Translations under genes and position numbers: made by a program
In this document: piece after piece, positions 1 through 7,193 of the stretch
Position numbering within the stretch: position 1 is the first letter of the stretch
Layout: every line of letters begins with the position of its first letter
Source of the DNA: Candidatus Krumholzibacteriia bacterium
GTDB lineage: Bacteria > Krumholzibacteriota > Krumholzibacteriia > LZORAL124-64-63
Reading direction: 5' to 3'
DNA: 13,649 nt
Assembly: GCA_030590265.1 (NCBI GenBank)
Contig: JAUUYW010000052.1
Location: 1 to 13,649 of the forward strand
Notes under the pieces: model-generated
What the model was told of the DNA's origin: nothing
Database searches by the model: none
Seen by the model: only the letters and a program-made list of their open reading frames with translations

Positions 1-185
1 CCCACATGAGCTTGCCCTCCAGTGACCCGCAACACACAATCCATCCCCTGATTTCCAGCCTGCAAGATCACCTCGGTGCGACCTTCGCCCACCTTCACCA
101 GACCGCCAAATTCTCCAGAAAACCCTCCGGAAAAGGAACTGCCCTCTTGAAAAGAGCCCCCAATACTGGGTTTTTCGGTTACCAT
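1..185 (-). CDS. LpdD-like (prenylated flavin chaperone-like) protein, 5' part only
   Basis: This is the start of a minus-strand gene that runs off the left edge; 61 codons are visible without a stop. The ATG at 185-183 follows an excellent Shine-Dalgarno sequence (AGGAGG at 196-191, 5 nt away), which makes the start firm. The first ~28 residues are rich in Gly, Ser and Phe and look disordered. Next comes a strand-like stretch with VGEGRTEVILQAG (residues 32-44) and then VLRVTGGQAHVG (51-62). The TGG-x-x-HVG signature and the preceding strand pattern resemble the LpdD-like/PAC-type family, small proteins linked to maturation of prenylated-FMN enzymes. That name rests on my memory of the family from a partial sequence, so it is tentative. 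The existence of the gene is much surer than its function. Confidence 0.5.
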   Translation of the reverse strand, partial: MVTEKPSIGGSFQEGSSFSGGFSGEFGGLVKVGEGRTEVILQAGNQGMDCVLRVTGGQAHV

Positions 186-437
186 GCAACCCTCCTGAAA
201 GGTCAAGCGTCTCTTAAGTACAACATCATTCTCAGATGGTAATGAATATTCAAATCACCAACTGGGTAGAGCGGTCAACCTGTTGCAGTTAATTGATGCC
301 CCGTTGGTCCTGGCAGAGTATACTTTTTTCCAGGATTACGGAACTTTTTCCGGGAGTGCCCATTTTGAAAGGCTATCCCACGACTGAAATTCGGCCCGCA
401 ACCCAGTGGGGTTGTGTGCTGTTTCCATCGGAGCACC
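186..437. promoter_or_regulatory. Divergent intergenic region with a 10-bp palindrome
   Basis: About 250 nt separate two divergently transcribed genes, so both promoters should lie here. I see a perfect 10-bp palindrome, TGAATATTCA (243-252), a possible operator. A good -10-like hexamer, TATACT (319-324), faces the phosphatase gene, but no -35 sits at standard spacing: TTGATG at 293-298 is 20 nt away. On the minus strand TTGACC (278-273) would make a good -35 for the left-edge gene, but its -10 is poor. No promoter can be fixed with confidence. Confidence 0.25.
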
Positions 438-3086
438 ATGCCGTCTGAACGGCTTAGCCCCAATCCCCTGTCGGGTTTCCTCCGGCTGCTCTTGTCCCGC
501 CAAATGCACTTCAGCATTGGCGCTTTTGTCGTTGCCGTGGCCATCTTCTGTATTTTTGACGCCACCCGCACCCGTCCCAGCGATGGCACCATCTGGCTGC
601 TCGGCCGTCCCACCCTCGAAGTTCTGGACACCATTCCCCGCTCTTCCGGAGACCCGACACCCTTGCGCACCGGCGACCAGATCGAAGGCATCGCCAACCG
701 CATCGTCGATTCGCCCCAGTCGGCTGCCACTGTTCTGCGGGAGCAACAGCCCGGCCAAACCATCCCCTATCTTATCAAGCGCGGCGACCAGCACTTGCAG
801 GTGGATGTTCCTTTGACCAGCACCCGGGTCAACCTGCAGGACTACATGGTCAACCTGATGCTGGCCCTGGTTTACCTGAGCATTGGTTTTTGGGTTTATC
901 TGCGCAGCGGCAACGAACGACCAGCCGCCCTCTTCTTCATGCTGTGTCTCTCATTCACCTTGTATTTTGTGACCAACCTGAACCAGGTCAGTTATTACCT
1001 GGGTGCCATCATCACCCAGAACATTGGTGCCTTTGCCCGCTTCATGCTACCGGCTGTGTTCCTGCATTTTTTCCTGATTTTCCCCACCCGCAAGTTGATG
1101 CTCACCAAGCATCCGTTCCTCACACCTTTGCTCTACGTCATGCCCATGATGTTCTACCTGCGTTTCACCCTGGATCAATTCATCGGTGCCAAGGGAGCGC
1201 AAATCGACCCCACCAGCTGGATGGTCCTGGGGTTGTATTATGTCTTCGGCCTGGTGGCTCTGCTGCATGGTTATTTCAGCTACCGCGACCCGATCATGCG
1301 GCAGCGGGTGCGCATCCTGACTTTTGGCACTCTGGCTGCGGTGATTCCTTTTCTGGTCATCAAAATTGGCATGGAAGAGCTGACTTTCCGCCCTGTTCTG
1401 GCCCGCCTGGGTGTGGTGCCCCTGGCTGCCATTCCCATTTCCTTTGGTTATTGCGTGGCCCGGTATCAGGTCTTGCAAGTGGATATGCTCCTCAAGAAGA
1501 GTCTTTCTTATGCCATGCTGACTGCCCTGGTTTGGATCAGTTACCTGGGTGGAGCCTGGTGGCTGGGCGGCAAGTTGCTGGCCCAGTTTCCTTTGGCCAG
1601 TCCCCTGGTGGCCGTGGGTGTGGCCCTGGGCGTCGCGGCTGCCCTTTGGCCCCTCAGGCAGCGGCTGCAATCGCGCCTGGACAAGGGTTTTTACCATGCC
1701 CGGGATAACATGACAGCCCTCATCGAGGGTTTCAGCCGTGACATTCCACGCATCATCAAGCGCGACGAGTTGTTGACCACCATCGGAGGGCGCCTTTGCG
1801 ATGTTCTGCAATTGCCGGGTATGGTGGTCTATCTGGCCGGACAGGACAAAACCGTTTTTGAATACTACCGGGCCGGCGTCATCAAAGGTGTGCAGGCCAT
1901 GGACACCCGCCCCATGGACCAAACCGGCGCTGCCAAGCTCAAGATGGTTCCTCTGCCGGTGACCTATCCCGATGAGTTGCTCTTGTCTGCCCTTGGCCCA
2001 GGCATGGCCGACACCGGCGAACCGTTTTTTGTGGATGATACCGAGGCTGCTCCCCTGGAAGGCAAACAGGCCATCACCCGCGAGCAGGCCGAGCTGAAAA
2101 CCAGGCATCTGGAACAACAATTTTTGGCCAGCAACGGATTGCAATTGCTGATTCCCCTGATCACCCAGGAACGCATGATCGGCCTGGTTGGGCTGCCCAA
2201 GCGCCCTGGCGGCGAAGAATATCAGGTGCACGAAATCCAGTTGCTGACCATTGTGGCCGGTCAGGTTGCCCTGCAAGTGGAGAACACCCGTCTCTACGAA
2301 GAAGAGGTCAACAAGCAAAAGCTGGAAGAAGAAATGGCCATGGCGCGCAAAATTCAGGCCCGCCTGCTGCCCTCCACCATCCCCAGTTTTGCTGGTGTTC
2401 AGATCGAAGCGATCAACATCTCCAGCAAAATGGTTTCCGGTGATTATTACGACGTCATCGAACGGGCCGACGGCAAACTGGCCCTGGTCATCGCCGATGT
2501 CAGCGGCAAGGGTATGCCCGCCAGCATTCTGGCGTCCAACCTGCAGGCGGCCTTGCGGGCCCACTGCGACATCGCCGAATCGCCCGCCTTCGTGCTGGAG
2601 AAAATCAACAAACAGGTTCATGCCAGCACCGACCCCGCCCATTTTGCCACTCTCTTTCTGGCCCTCTTCGATCCTGCGGACAACTCCTTGTTCTGCAGCA
2701 GCGGCGGGCACAACCCACCGGTGATCATGCGGGCCAACGGTCAGATTGAGTTGCTGGAAGCCGGGGGCCTTCCCCTGGGAGCCTTCGACTTCGGCACTTA
2801 CAACGAAGAAAAGGTCTATCTCGAACGTGGCGATCTGGTGTTCTTCTACACCGACGGTGTGACCGAAACAAAGGGTCCCGATGGCGACGAAGATTACGGA
2901 GAAGATCGCCTCAACGACCTGTTGCGCGATCATCGGGATAAAGACATCGACGACATTTTCAGTGAACTTCAAGACCAGTTGCTCTCGTTCAGCGGCACCC
3001 CTGACGCCGATGACGACATCACCATGATTGGTCTGAAAATCACCGATTTCTGCCTGGAAAGCGCCGCTGAAGGTGGCGTACAATAA
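438..3086 (+). CDS. Membrane PDZ-7TM-GAF-SpoIIE family protein phosphatase
   Basis: An 882-residue membrane-anchored serine phosphatase of the SpoIIE/RsbU (PP2C-like) family. Domains in order: one N-terminal membrane segment (about 24-42); a PDZ-like extracytoplasmic domain (about 60-125, with LRTGDQIEGI); a block of about seven membrane helices (about 135-405); a GAF-like domain (about 435-615); a charged coiled linker (about 615-642); and the phosphatase domain (about 645-875). Metal-binding motifs are intact: SGDYYD (D669, D672), DVSGKG (D687), YTDGVTE (D806) and the terminal DDDIT (D858-D860). Family members usually dephosphorylate anti-anti-sigma proteins of the SpoIIAA/RsbV type, which frees sigma factors or other outputs. 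No such partner lies next to this gene. The ATG at 438 has a GGAG only 4 nt upstream; an in-frame GTG at 414 is the alternative start. The input signal is unknown. Confidence 0.9.
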   Translation: MPSERLSPNPLSGFLRLLLSRQMHFSIGAFVVAVAIFCIFDATRTRPSDGTIWLLGRPTLEVLDTIPRSSGDPTPLRTGDQIEGIANRIVDSPQSAATVLREQQPGQTIPYLIKRGDQHLQVDVPLTSTRVNLQDYMVNLMLALVYLSIGFWVYLRSGNERPAALFFMLCLSFTLYFVTNLNQVSYYLGAIITQNIGAFARFMLPAVFLHFFLIFPTRKLMLTKHPFLTPLLYVMPMMFYLRFTLDQFIGAKGAQIDPTSWMVLGLYYVFGLVALLHGYFSYRDPIMRQRVRILTFGTLAAVIPFLVIKIGMEELTFRPVLARLGVVPLAAIPISFGYCVARYQVLQVDMLLKKSLSYAMLTALVWISYLGGAWWLGGKLLAQFPLASPLVAVGVALGVAAALWPLRQRLQSRLDKGFYHARDNMTALIEGFSRDIPRIIKRDELLTTIGGRLCDVLQLPGMVVYLAGQDKTVFEYYRAGVIKGVQAMDTRPMDQTGAAKLKMVPLPVTYPDELLLSALGPGMADTGEPFFVDDTEAAPLEGKQAITREQAELKTRHLEQQFLASNGLQLLIPLITQERMIGLVGLPKRPGGEEYQVHEIQLLTIVAGQVALQVENTRLYEEEVNKQKLEEEMAMARKIQARLLPSTIPSFAGVQIEAINISSKMVSGDYYDVIERADGKLALVIADVSGKGMPASILASNLQAALRAHCDIAESPAFVLEKINKQVHASTDPAHFATLFLALFDPADNSLFCSSGGHNPPVIMRANGQIELLEAGGLPLGAFDFGTYNEEKVYLERGDLVFFYTDGVTETKGPDGDEDYGEDRLNDLLRDHRDKDIDDIFSELQDQLLSFSGTPDADDDITMIGLKITDFCLESAAEGGVQ

Positions 3087-3088
3087 AT

Positions 3089-3109
3089 GCAACCCTGAGT
3101 GCGGGTTGT
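3089..3109 (+). other. Short hairpin between phosphatase and TPR genes
   Basis: CAACCC (3090-3095) and GGGTTG (3103-3108) form a 6-bp stem around a 7-nt loop, extended by a G-U pair at 3089/3109. It starts 3 nt after the phosphatase stop codon. No run of T follows, so it is not a convincing intrinsic terminator. It could protect or process the mRNA between the two genes, or be chance. Confidence 0.3.
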
Positions 3110-3190
3110 CCGTAGATACAAGTGGAAGCCCATGGTTTTCGGGTTTATATCCCGTTAATCAACGTGTTTTTTTGTCGGAAGGACTCGAAC

Positions 3191-4678
3191 GTGAAGTGGA
3201 TGTTAGCAGGACTATTTATGGCCGCGTTGCTCATTGGCGCCGGTTTTGTGCTGACCGACAGAGGAGTCACCGATAACTATTCCACCAGCGATAAAGCCAT
3301 GAAGCTGACCCATATTGGCAGCAATCAGGTTCAGTCTTTCAAGTTCACCGAAGGGATCAAAAACCTGGAGGCGGCCCTGGAGCTCGACCCTTCCCTGGCC
3401 GAAGCAGCCATTCCTTTGGCCAACGCCTATGCCCGCAAAGGTCGCTCCGAGGAATACGAGATCGCCTTGGTACGGGCCGACAGTCTCACCGCCCTCATTG
3501 AAGACGACAACCGCCGAATGCTGGCCCAGATTCGCCTCGGATTTCGCCACAAAAGTCGTTTCCATGATATGGTCGATTCCCTCATGGTTCGCCTGGAAAA
3601 AGAACAACCCGACAACATCCATGTGATGACCGCCGTGGCCGAACGGTATGGCATCAATATGGAGTTCGACAAGGAATTCGAGGCCTGGAAGCGCATCCTC
3701 GAAGTCAATCCCAACTTTGCCGAAGCTTACAATCGTTTGGGTTATTTTGAACTGAACCGGGGCAACTACGAACAAGCCATCGAGCACATGAAGAAGTACG
3801 CCTTCCTGGCCCCCAAACTGGCCAACCCCCACGACAGCCTGGGTGATGTGCTCACCGTCATGGGTGAGTACGAAGAAGCCGCCGCTGAATACCGGACCTC
3901 CATTTCCATCCAACCCGATTTTTTCACGTCCTACCTCAACCTGGGAAAAACCTACCTGTATCGCGGCATGATCAAAACCGGCCTCGACATCATGGACCAG
4001 GTGCACACCATGGTGGACGGATCCACTCTGGGCCGCAAAGTCGACCAGGAGTTGTTGACCACTTATCTGGTCATGGAAATGTTGCCGGAAATTGGCCAGA
4101 TGACGGAAACCTATCTGGAACGTTACCCCGAAGATGAAATGGCCGTCTATTTTCGATCCATTCAACTGGCCCATCTCGGTAAGTTGCGCGAAAGTGAAGC
4201 CCTGCGCGATTCCTGTTTCAACAACTGGCGCAGCCAGCCCTATTACCAGACCAATCAGATGGCTCGCAACAATATCGATATGGCTGAAAAGAGATATGAA
4301 GCCTACATCGCCGATTTGGCGGACCAGCCATCGACCCGGGTTCGCAAGTGGAACGCCCTGGTCGACGGCATGATCGGCAACACTCCTCTTCACGGACAAA
4401 GAGACGCCCGCATCAAACTGGCCTGCGCCTACATGGACAATGGAGAGCCGGAAAAAGCACTTGAACAATTGCGGCCCATTCTGTCTGTCAACAACCGGTT
4501 GGTGCCAGCCCTTATCGTGGCCATCAAAACCGACCTGGCCCTGCGGGATGCTGAACAGGCACGCATGGCTTTGGAGCAGTTGAAGTGGAGCATCCAGCAA
4601 TCGGATCAGGATTATGTTGGACGCAGCCAGGCTGCCCAATTGGAAGAAATGGTGATTGAATTGGAAGGTAATTTATAA
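3191..4678 (+). CDS. Membrane-anchored tetratricopeptide repeat protein
   Basis: A 495-residue protein with an uncleaved-looking N-terminal anchor (residues 1-21, MKWMLAGLF then AALLIGAGFVL) followed by helical TPR repeats. The clearest repeats are at about 47-83 (ending LANAYARKG), 169-260 (with AYNRLGYFELNRGNYEQAI and LGDVLTVMGEYEEAAAEY) and 405-467. No catalytic motif is visible; a scaffold or protein-interaction role at the membrane or in the periplasm is inferred. I chose the GTG at 3191 because AAGGA (3179-3183) lies 7 nt upstream and the membrane segment begins at once. Longer in-frame starts back to 3122 lack this support. It lies 104 nt after the phosphatase on the same strand and may be co-transcribed. 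Its stop is only 6 nt from the end of the convergent GAPDH-like gene. Confidence 0.85.
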   Translation: MKWMLAGLFMAALLIGAGFVLTDRGVTDNYSTSDKAMKLTHIGSNQVQSFKFTEGIKNLEAALELDPSLAEAAIPLANAYARKGRSEEYEIALVRADSLTALIEDDNRRMLAQIRLGFRHKSRFHDMVDSLMVRLEKEQPDNIHVMTAVAERYGINMEFDKEFEAWKRILEVNPNFAEAYNRLGYFELNRGNYEQAIEHMKKYAFLAPKLANPHDSLGDVLTVMGEYEEAAAEYRTSISIQPDFFTSYLNLGKTYLYRGMIKTGLDIMDQVHTMVDGSTLGRKVDQELLTTYLVMEMLPEIGQMTETYLERYPEDEMAVYFRSIQLAHLGKLRESEALRDSCFNNWRSQPYYQTNQMARNNIDMAEKRYEAYIADLADQPSTRVRKWNALVDGMIGNTPLHGQRDARIKLACAYMDNGEPEKALEQLRPILSVNNRLVPALIVAIKTDLALRDAEQARMALEQLKWSIQQSDQDYVGRSQAAQLEEMVIELEGNL

Positions 4679-4684
4679 GAACCC

Positions 4685-5755
4685 TTAGACTTCACTGAAG
4701 AAGTAAGGTTTCAGACACTGGACAATGCGCTCATAGGTCTCCGGATACAGCCCCCAAATAGCCGCCGAAACCGAACTTAGCAAACTGTTCCCATCCTGGG
4801 GAGTGAAACAGTATCCCGTAATTTCCCGCCCATCTTCACTGACGTGCATGCTGTCCACGGGAATCACCGACTGGTTCAAAATGCGTCCGCAGAAACCATG
4901 GTCCCGGCCAAAGGAGAAGATGCTGTTAGCCGTGGTCTTGTAGGTGATGGCCAAGCGGTCGTTGTCCACCACCCGGCTCATCAGCTCTTCATAAGTGACG
5001 GGTTTTTCAACCTTGAGATGATACTGGATGATGTGCATCAGCTGGGTGTTCAACTTCATGGACGAGCTGAAAATATTCAGGTCGTGACCCAGGGTATCGA
5101 AGAGGTGCCAAGCGTCGCGGGCGTGGTGGGTGCCAAAACGAGGATCCGGGTGGGTGCCTACCTGGGGACTGGGCATGAAGCTGCTGTCCTGGCTGATATC
5201 ATTGCAGCGGCGCAGGCAAACAAAACGACCTTCGCGCAGGTTCTCCGGTCCCTCGTCGGCCAGGCAGAAGGTGTCGAGCAGTACCGACAGGTTGTGGGTG
5301 TTGCAACTGACCACCTGCAAGTACTTGTCTTCACCGGGCACCAGAACCTGGTCGTTGATCCCCCGGGCGTACTGCTTGCCGAAACCAAACTCACTGCCCT
5401 GGGCAATGAACAGGTCGGTGTTGTCTTCAAAACGGGAATAGAGTTTTTCTTTCATGGTATTGCCCGAAGGTGTGCAGTCGATGACCACCCGGCAGGCTTC
5501 CATGCCTTCGTCGGTGGTGTAGTCCACCCGAATTCCCATTTTTTCGAACTGGTCCACTTGCTCGGTATCGGTCACCAGACGGGCGCCGCGTTTCAGCAGG
5601 TTTTGCACCTTGGAGCGATCATTCAGCAATGGAGTGCGTTTGTGAAACAACACCTCGTCGATGCCCAGCTGGGCCCTGAAGTTGCAAAGCAGTCCAATCA
5701 GGGGTTCCCCGATGGTTCCGGTTCCGATAACCATCACATTCTTGGCACCGAGCAT
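4685..5755 (-). CDS. Archaeal-type (type II) glyceraldehyde-3-phosphate dehydrogenase homologue
   Basis: A 356-residue NAD(P)-dependent dehydrogenase that matches the archaeal (type II) GAPDH family better than the common bacterial GapA. It has a Rossmann GTGTIG (11-16), DCTPSGN (93-99, like the archaeal DATPxG), and the active-site SCNTHNL with putative nucleophile C151. The LRR element (181-183) and paired histidines H210-H211 match the archaeal RR and SHHGPD region. Canonical archaeal enzymes oxidise glyceraldehyde 3-phosphate to 1,3-bisphosphoglycerate. Here SCNTTGL is changed to SCNTHNL and HHGPD to HHARD, so the substrate may differ. The start is firm: AAGGAG lies 8 nt upstream of the ATG. 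It is 31 nt downstream of the HAD-IG nucleotidase and probably the last gene of that operon. Confidence 0.72.
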   Translation of the reverse strand: MLGAKNVMVIGTGTIGEPLIGLLCNFRAQLGIDEVLFHKRTPLLNDRSKVQNLLKRGARLVTDTEQVDQFEKMGIRVDYTTDEGMEACRVVIDCTPSGNTMKEKLYSRFEDNTDLFIAQGSEFGFGKQYARGINDQVLVPGEDKYLQVVSCNTHNLSVLLDTFCLADEGPENLREGRFVCLRRCNDISQDSSFMPSPQVGTHPDPRFGTHHARDAWHLFDTLGHDLNIFSSSMKLNTQLMHIIQYHLKVEKPVTYEELMSRVVDNDRLAITYKTTANSIFSFGRDHGFCGRILNQSVIPVDSMHVSEDGREITGYCFTPQDGNSLLSSVSAAIWGLYPETYERIVQCLKPYFFSEV

Positions 5756-5786
5756 TTTGTATTCTCCTTAGTTTGCTAAAACCAAT

Positions 5787-7163
5787 TTATTCAGACAGCG
5801 CCCAGCGTTCGTGGGGCAGCACTTCCAGGTGTCGGCCAAAAAATTTGTCAGCCGGATAATTCAGGAAATTACTCACGCGGCTGGTGTAAATACAAGCAAA
5901 TTCCGTGGTTTGACGCCCAAAGCGGCTGCTGGCGCGGCCTTCGCGAAACAAACTGTCCCAATAGGGGTTGTAGGCTTCCTTCAGGTTTTTCTGCAACCTG
6001 GCCCGGCTGCCCAGAGCTTCGCCAATGGCCTCCAGTGTCGCTGCCAACTCTTCAGGATTGGCGTTTTCGGCCGATTCTAGCTGGTCCCGGCGCGCCACCA
6101 GGCTATCGAGTTCATCTTCCACCTGGGCCAACTCCCGCCACTGATCGCGCAGGGGACGCAGGTTTTGCACCTCCTGCTCCACCTCGGGAACAATCATGGC
6201 CGTGCGCCATCCCACACTTTTCTTGCTGCGCAAGATATCACCGTAAGTATGATCGCCAAAATACAGGATTTCGTCTCCACCAACACCCAATTGTTTTTCC
6301 AGGAAGAAACAATCGCCGCCGATAAAGGTCTGCCCGTTGCGGTTGAGCAGCAGAGGCAGTGAGTCCACTTCCAGAGGCTCTGCAGCTTTCCCGGGAAGGA
6401 AGAAACCGGGCTTGCGGGAGAAACAAATGATCAGGTCGAAGAGATCTTCCCAGGAACCATCCTGGCCCCCAACCAGGAAATTCATCACCGCGGCAGTGTA
6501 GTCCGCTTCGCTGTTGGTCAGCAGAAAGAGCTTTTTCCCGGCCTCGCGAAATTTGCGCAGGATGGGAACCAGATCAGGGTCGGGAATAAAGAACCGACCG
6601 AGGTCGGCAATGATGCGGGCCTTCAGGGTTCCGTCGGCGTGCATACCGTCCACGGTTTTTCTGATCTGGGTGTAGATCTCATCCGGGGTGCGATCCTGGC
6701 ACGCCTCACCGTTTTCTTTCAACTCCATCAGCCCGGAAAAAATGCAGCCTTCCGGCATATCGAAAAGAGTATCAAAGATGCGGAAACGGTCACTGCCCAG
6801 CCGCAAATCGCCACGGGAATAGACCTGGCGCAATTCGTCTTTCTCCAAAAAACGGAAACCGCGACGAGCCCGGGTCACATGGTTGTAGGCATCCAGCTTG
6901 AGCAGGTTGCCTTCCTGCTTGTCCACGATCAGACCGCGGATCACCGCGTCCGGATCCCAGCGCACGGTGCGAATGACCGGATCGTAACCGTGATCGCTGA
7001 TGAGTCTTTCCAGAGCCAGGTCGAAACACAGATGATTGAAATTCTTGGTGTTGTAAACCGCCAGGGTATGGTCCATGTCAAAGCCGATGGCCTCGATGGA
7101 TTCCATGCGCAAATTGCGGTTGGTGAAAATACGCCGGCCGGGAGAAGATTCCCTGGTGGACAT
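5787..7163 (-). CDS. HAD-IG family 5'-nucleotidase
   Basis: A 458-residue cytosolic nucleotidase of the HAD superfamily subfamily IG, the family of eukaryotic purine 5'-nucleotidase NT5C2. It should hydrolyse nucleoside monophosphates (IMP/GMP in characterised relatives) to nucleosides and phosphate. HAD motifs are visible: motif I GFDMDHT with nucleophile D29 and acid D31; motif II LLTNS (214-218); a motif III lysine at about K251 or K259; and motif IV YFGDHTYGD (D304, D309). Residues about 340-400 are charged and coiled-coil-like, inserted before a conserved C-terminal region with YTSRVSNFLNYP. The ATG at 7163 has GGAG 9 nt upstream. It lies 30 nt after the glycosyltransferase gene and 31 nt before the GAPDH-like gene, consistent with one operon. 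Substrate specificity cannot be read from the sequence. Confidence 0.85.
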   Translation of the reverse strand: MSTRESSPGRRIFTNRNLRMESIEAIGFDMDHTLAVYNTKNFNHLCFDLALERLISDHGYDPVIRTVRWDPDAVIRGLIVDKQEGNLLKLDAYNHVTRARRGFRFLEKDELRQVYSRGDLRLGSDRFRIFDTLFDMPEGCIFSGLMELKENGEACQDRTPDEIYTQIRKTVDGMHADGTLKARIIADLGRFFIPDPDLVPILRKFREAGKKLFLLTNSEADYTAAVMNFLVGGQDGSWEDLFDLIICFSRKPGFFLPGKAAEPLEVDSLPLLLNRNGQTFIGGDCFFLEKQLGVGGDEILYFGDHTYGDILRSKKSVGWRTAMIVPEVEQEVQNLRPLRDQWRELAQVEDELDSLVARRDQLESAENANPEELAATLEAIGEALGSRARLQKNLKEAYNPYWDSLFREGRASSRFGRQTTEFACIYTSRVSNFLNYPADKFFGRHLEVLPHERWALSE

Positions 7164-7193
7164 AAAGAAAAGCTCCGGTCGTTCGGAAACGAG

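Noticed and set aside
211..220. CTCTTAAGTA shared with 12316-12325, considered as a common regulatory site
   Set aside because: A single shared 10-mer is expected by chance many times in a window of this size, and the flanks do not match.
6..242. A 78-codon plus-strand frame at the left edge
   Set aside because: It is the shadow of the minus-strand LpdD-like gene, which has a strong Shine-Dalgarno sequence and domain-like sequence.
1047..3092. A 681-codon open frame opposite the SpoIIE phosphatase gene
   Set aside because: It lies antisense to a gene with intact catalytic motifs and shows the Gly/Gln/His-rich composition typical of shadow frames in such DNA.
3212..4639. A 475-codon open frame opposite the TPR gene
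   Set aside because: The sense frame has clear TPR periodicity, a membrane anchor and a Shine-Dalgarno site; the antisense frame has no recognisable domain.
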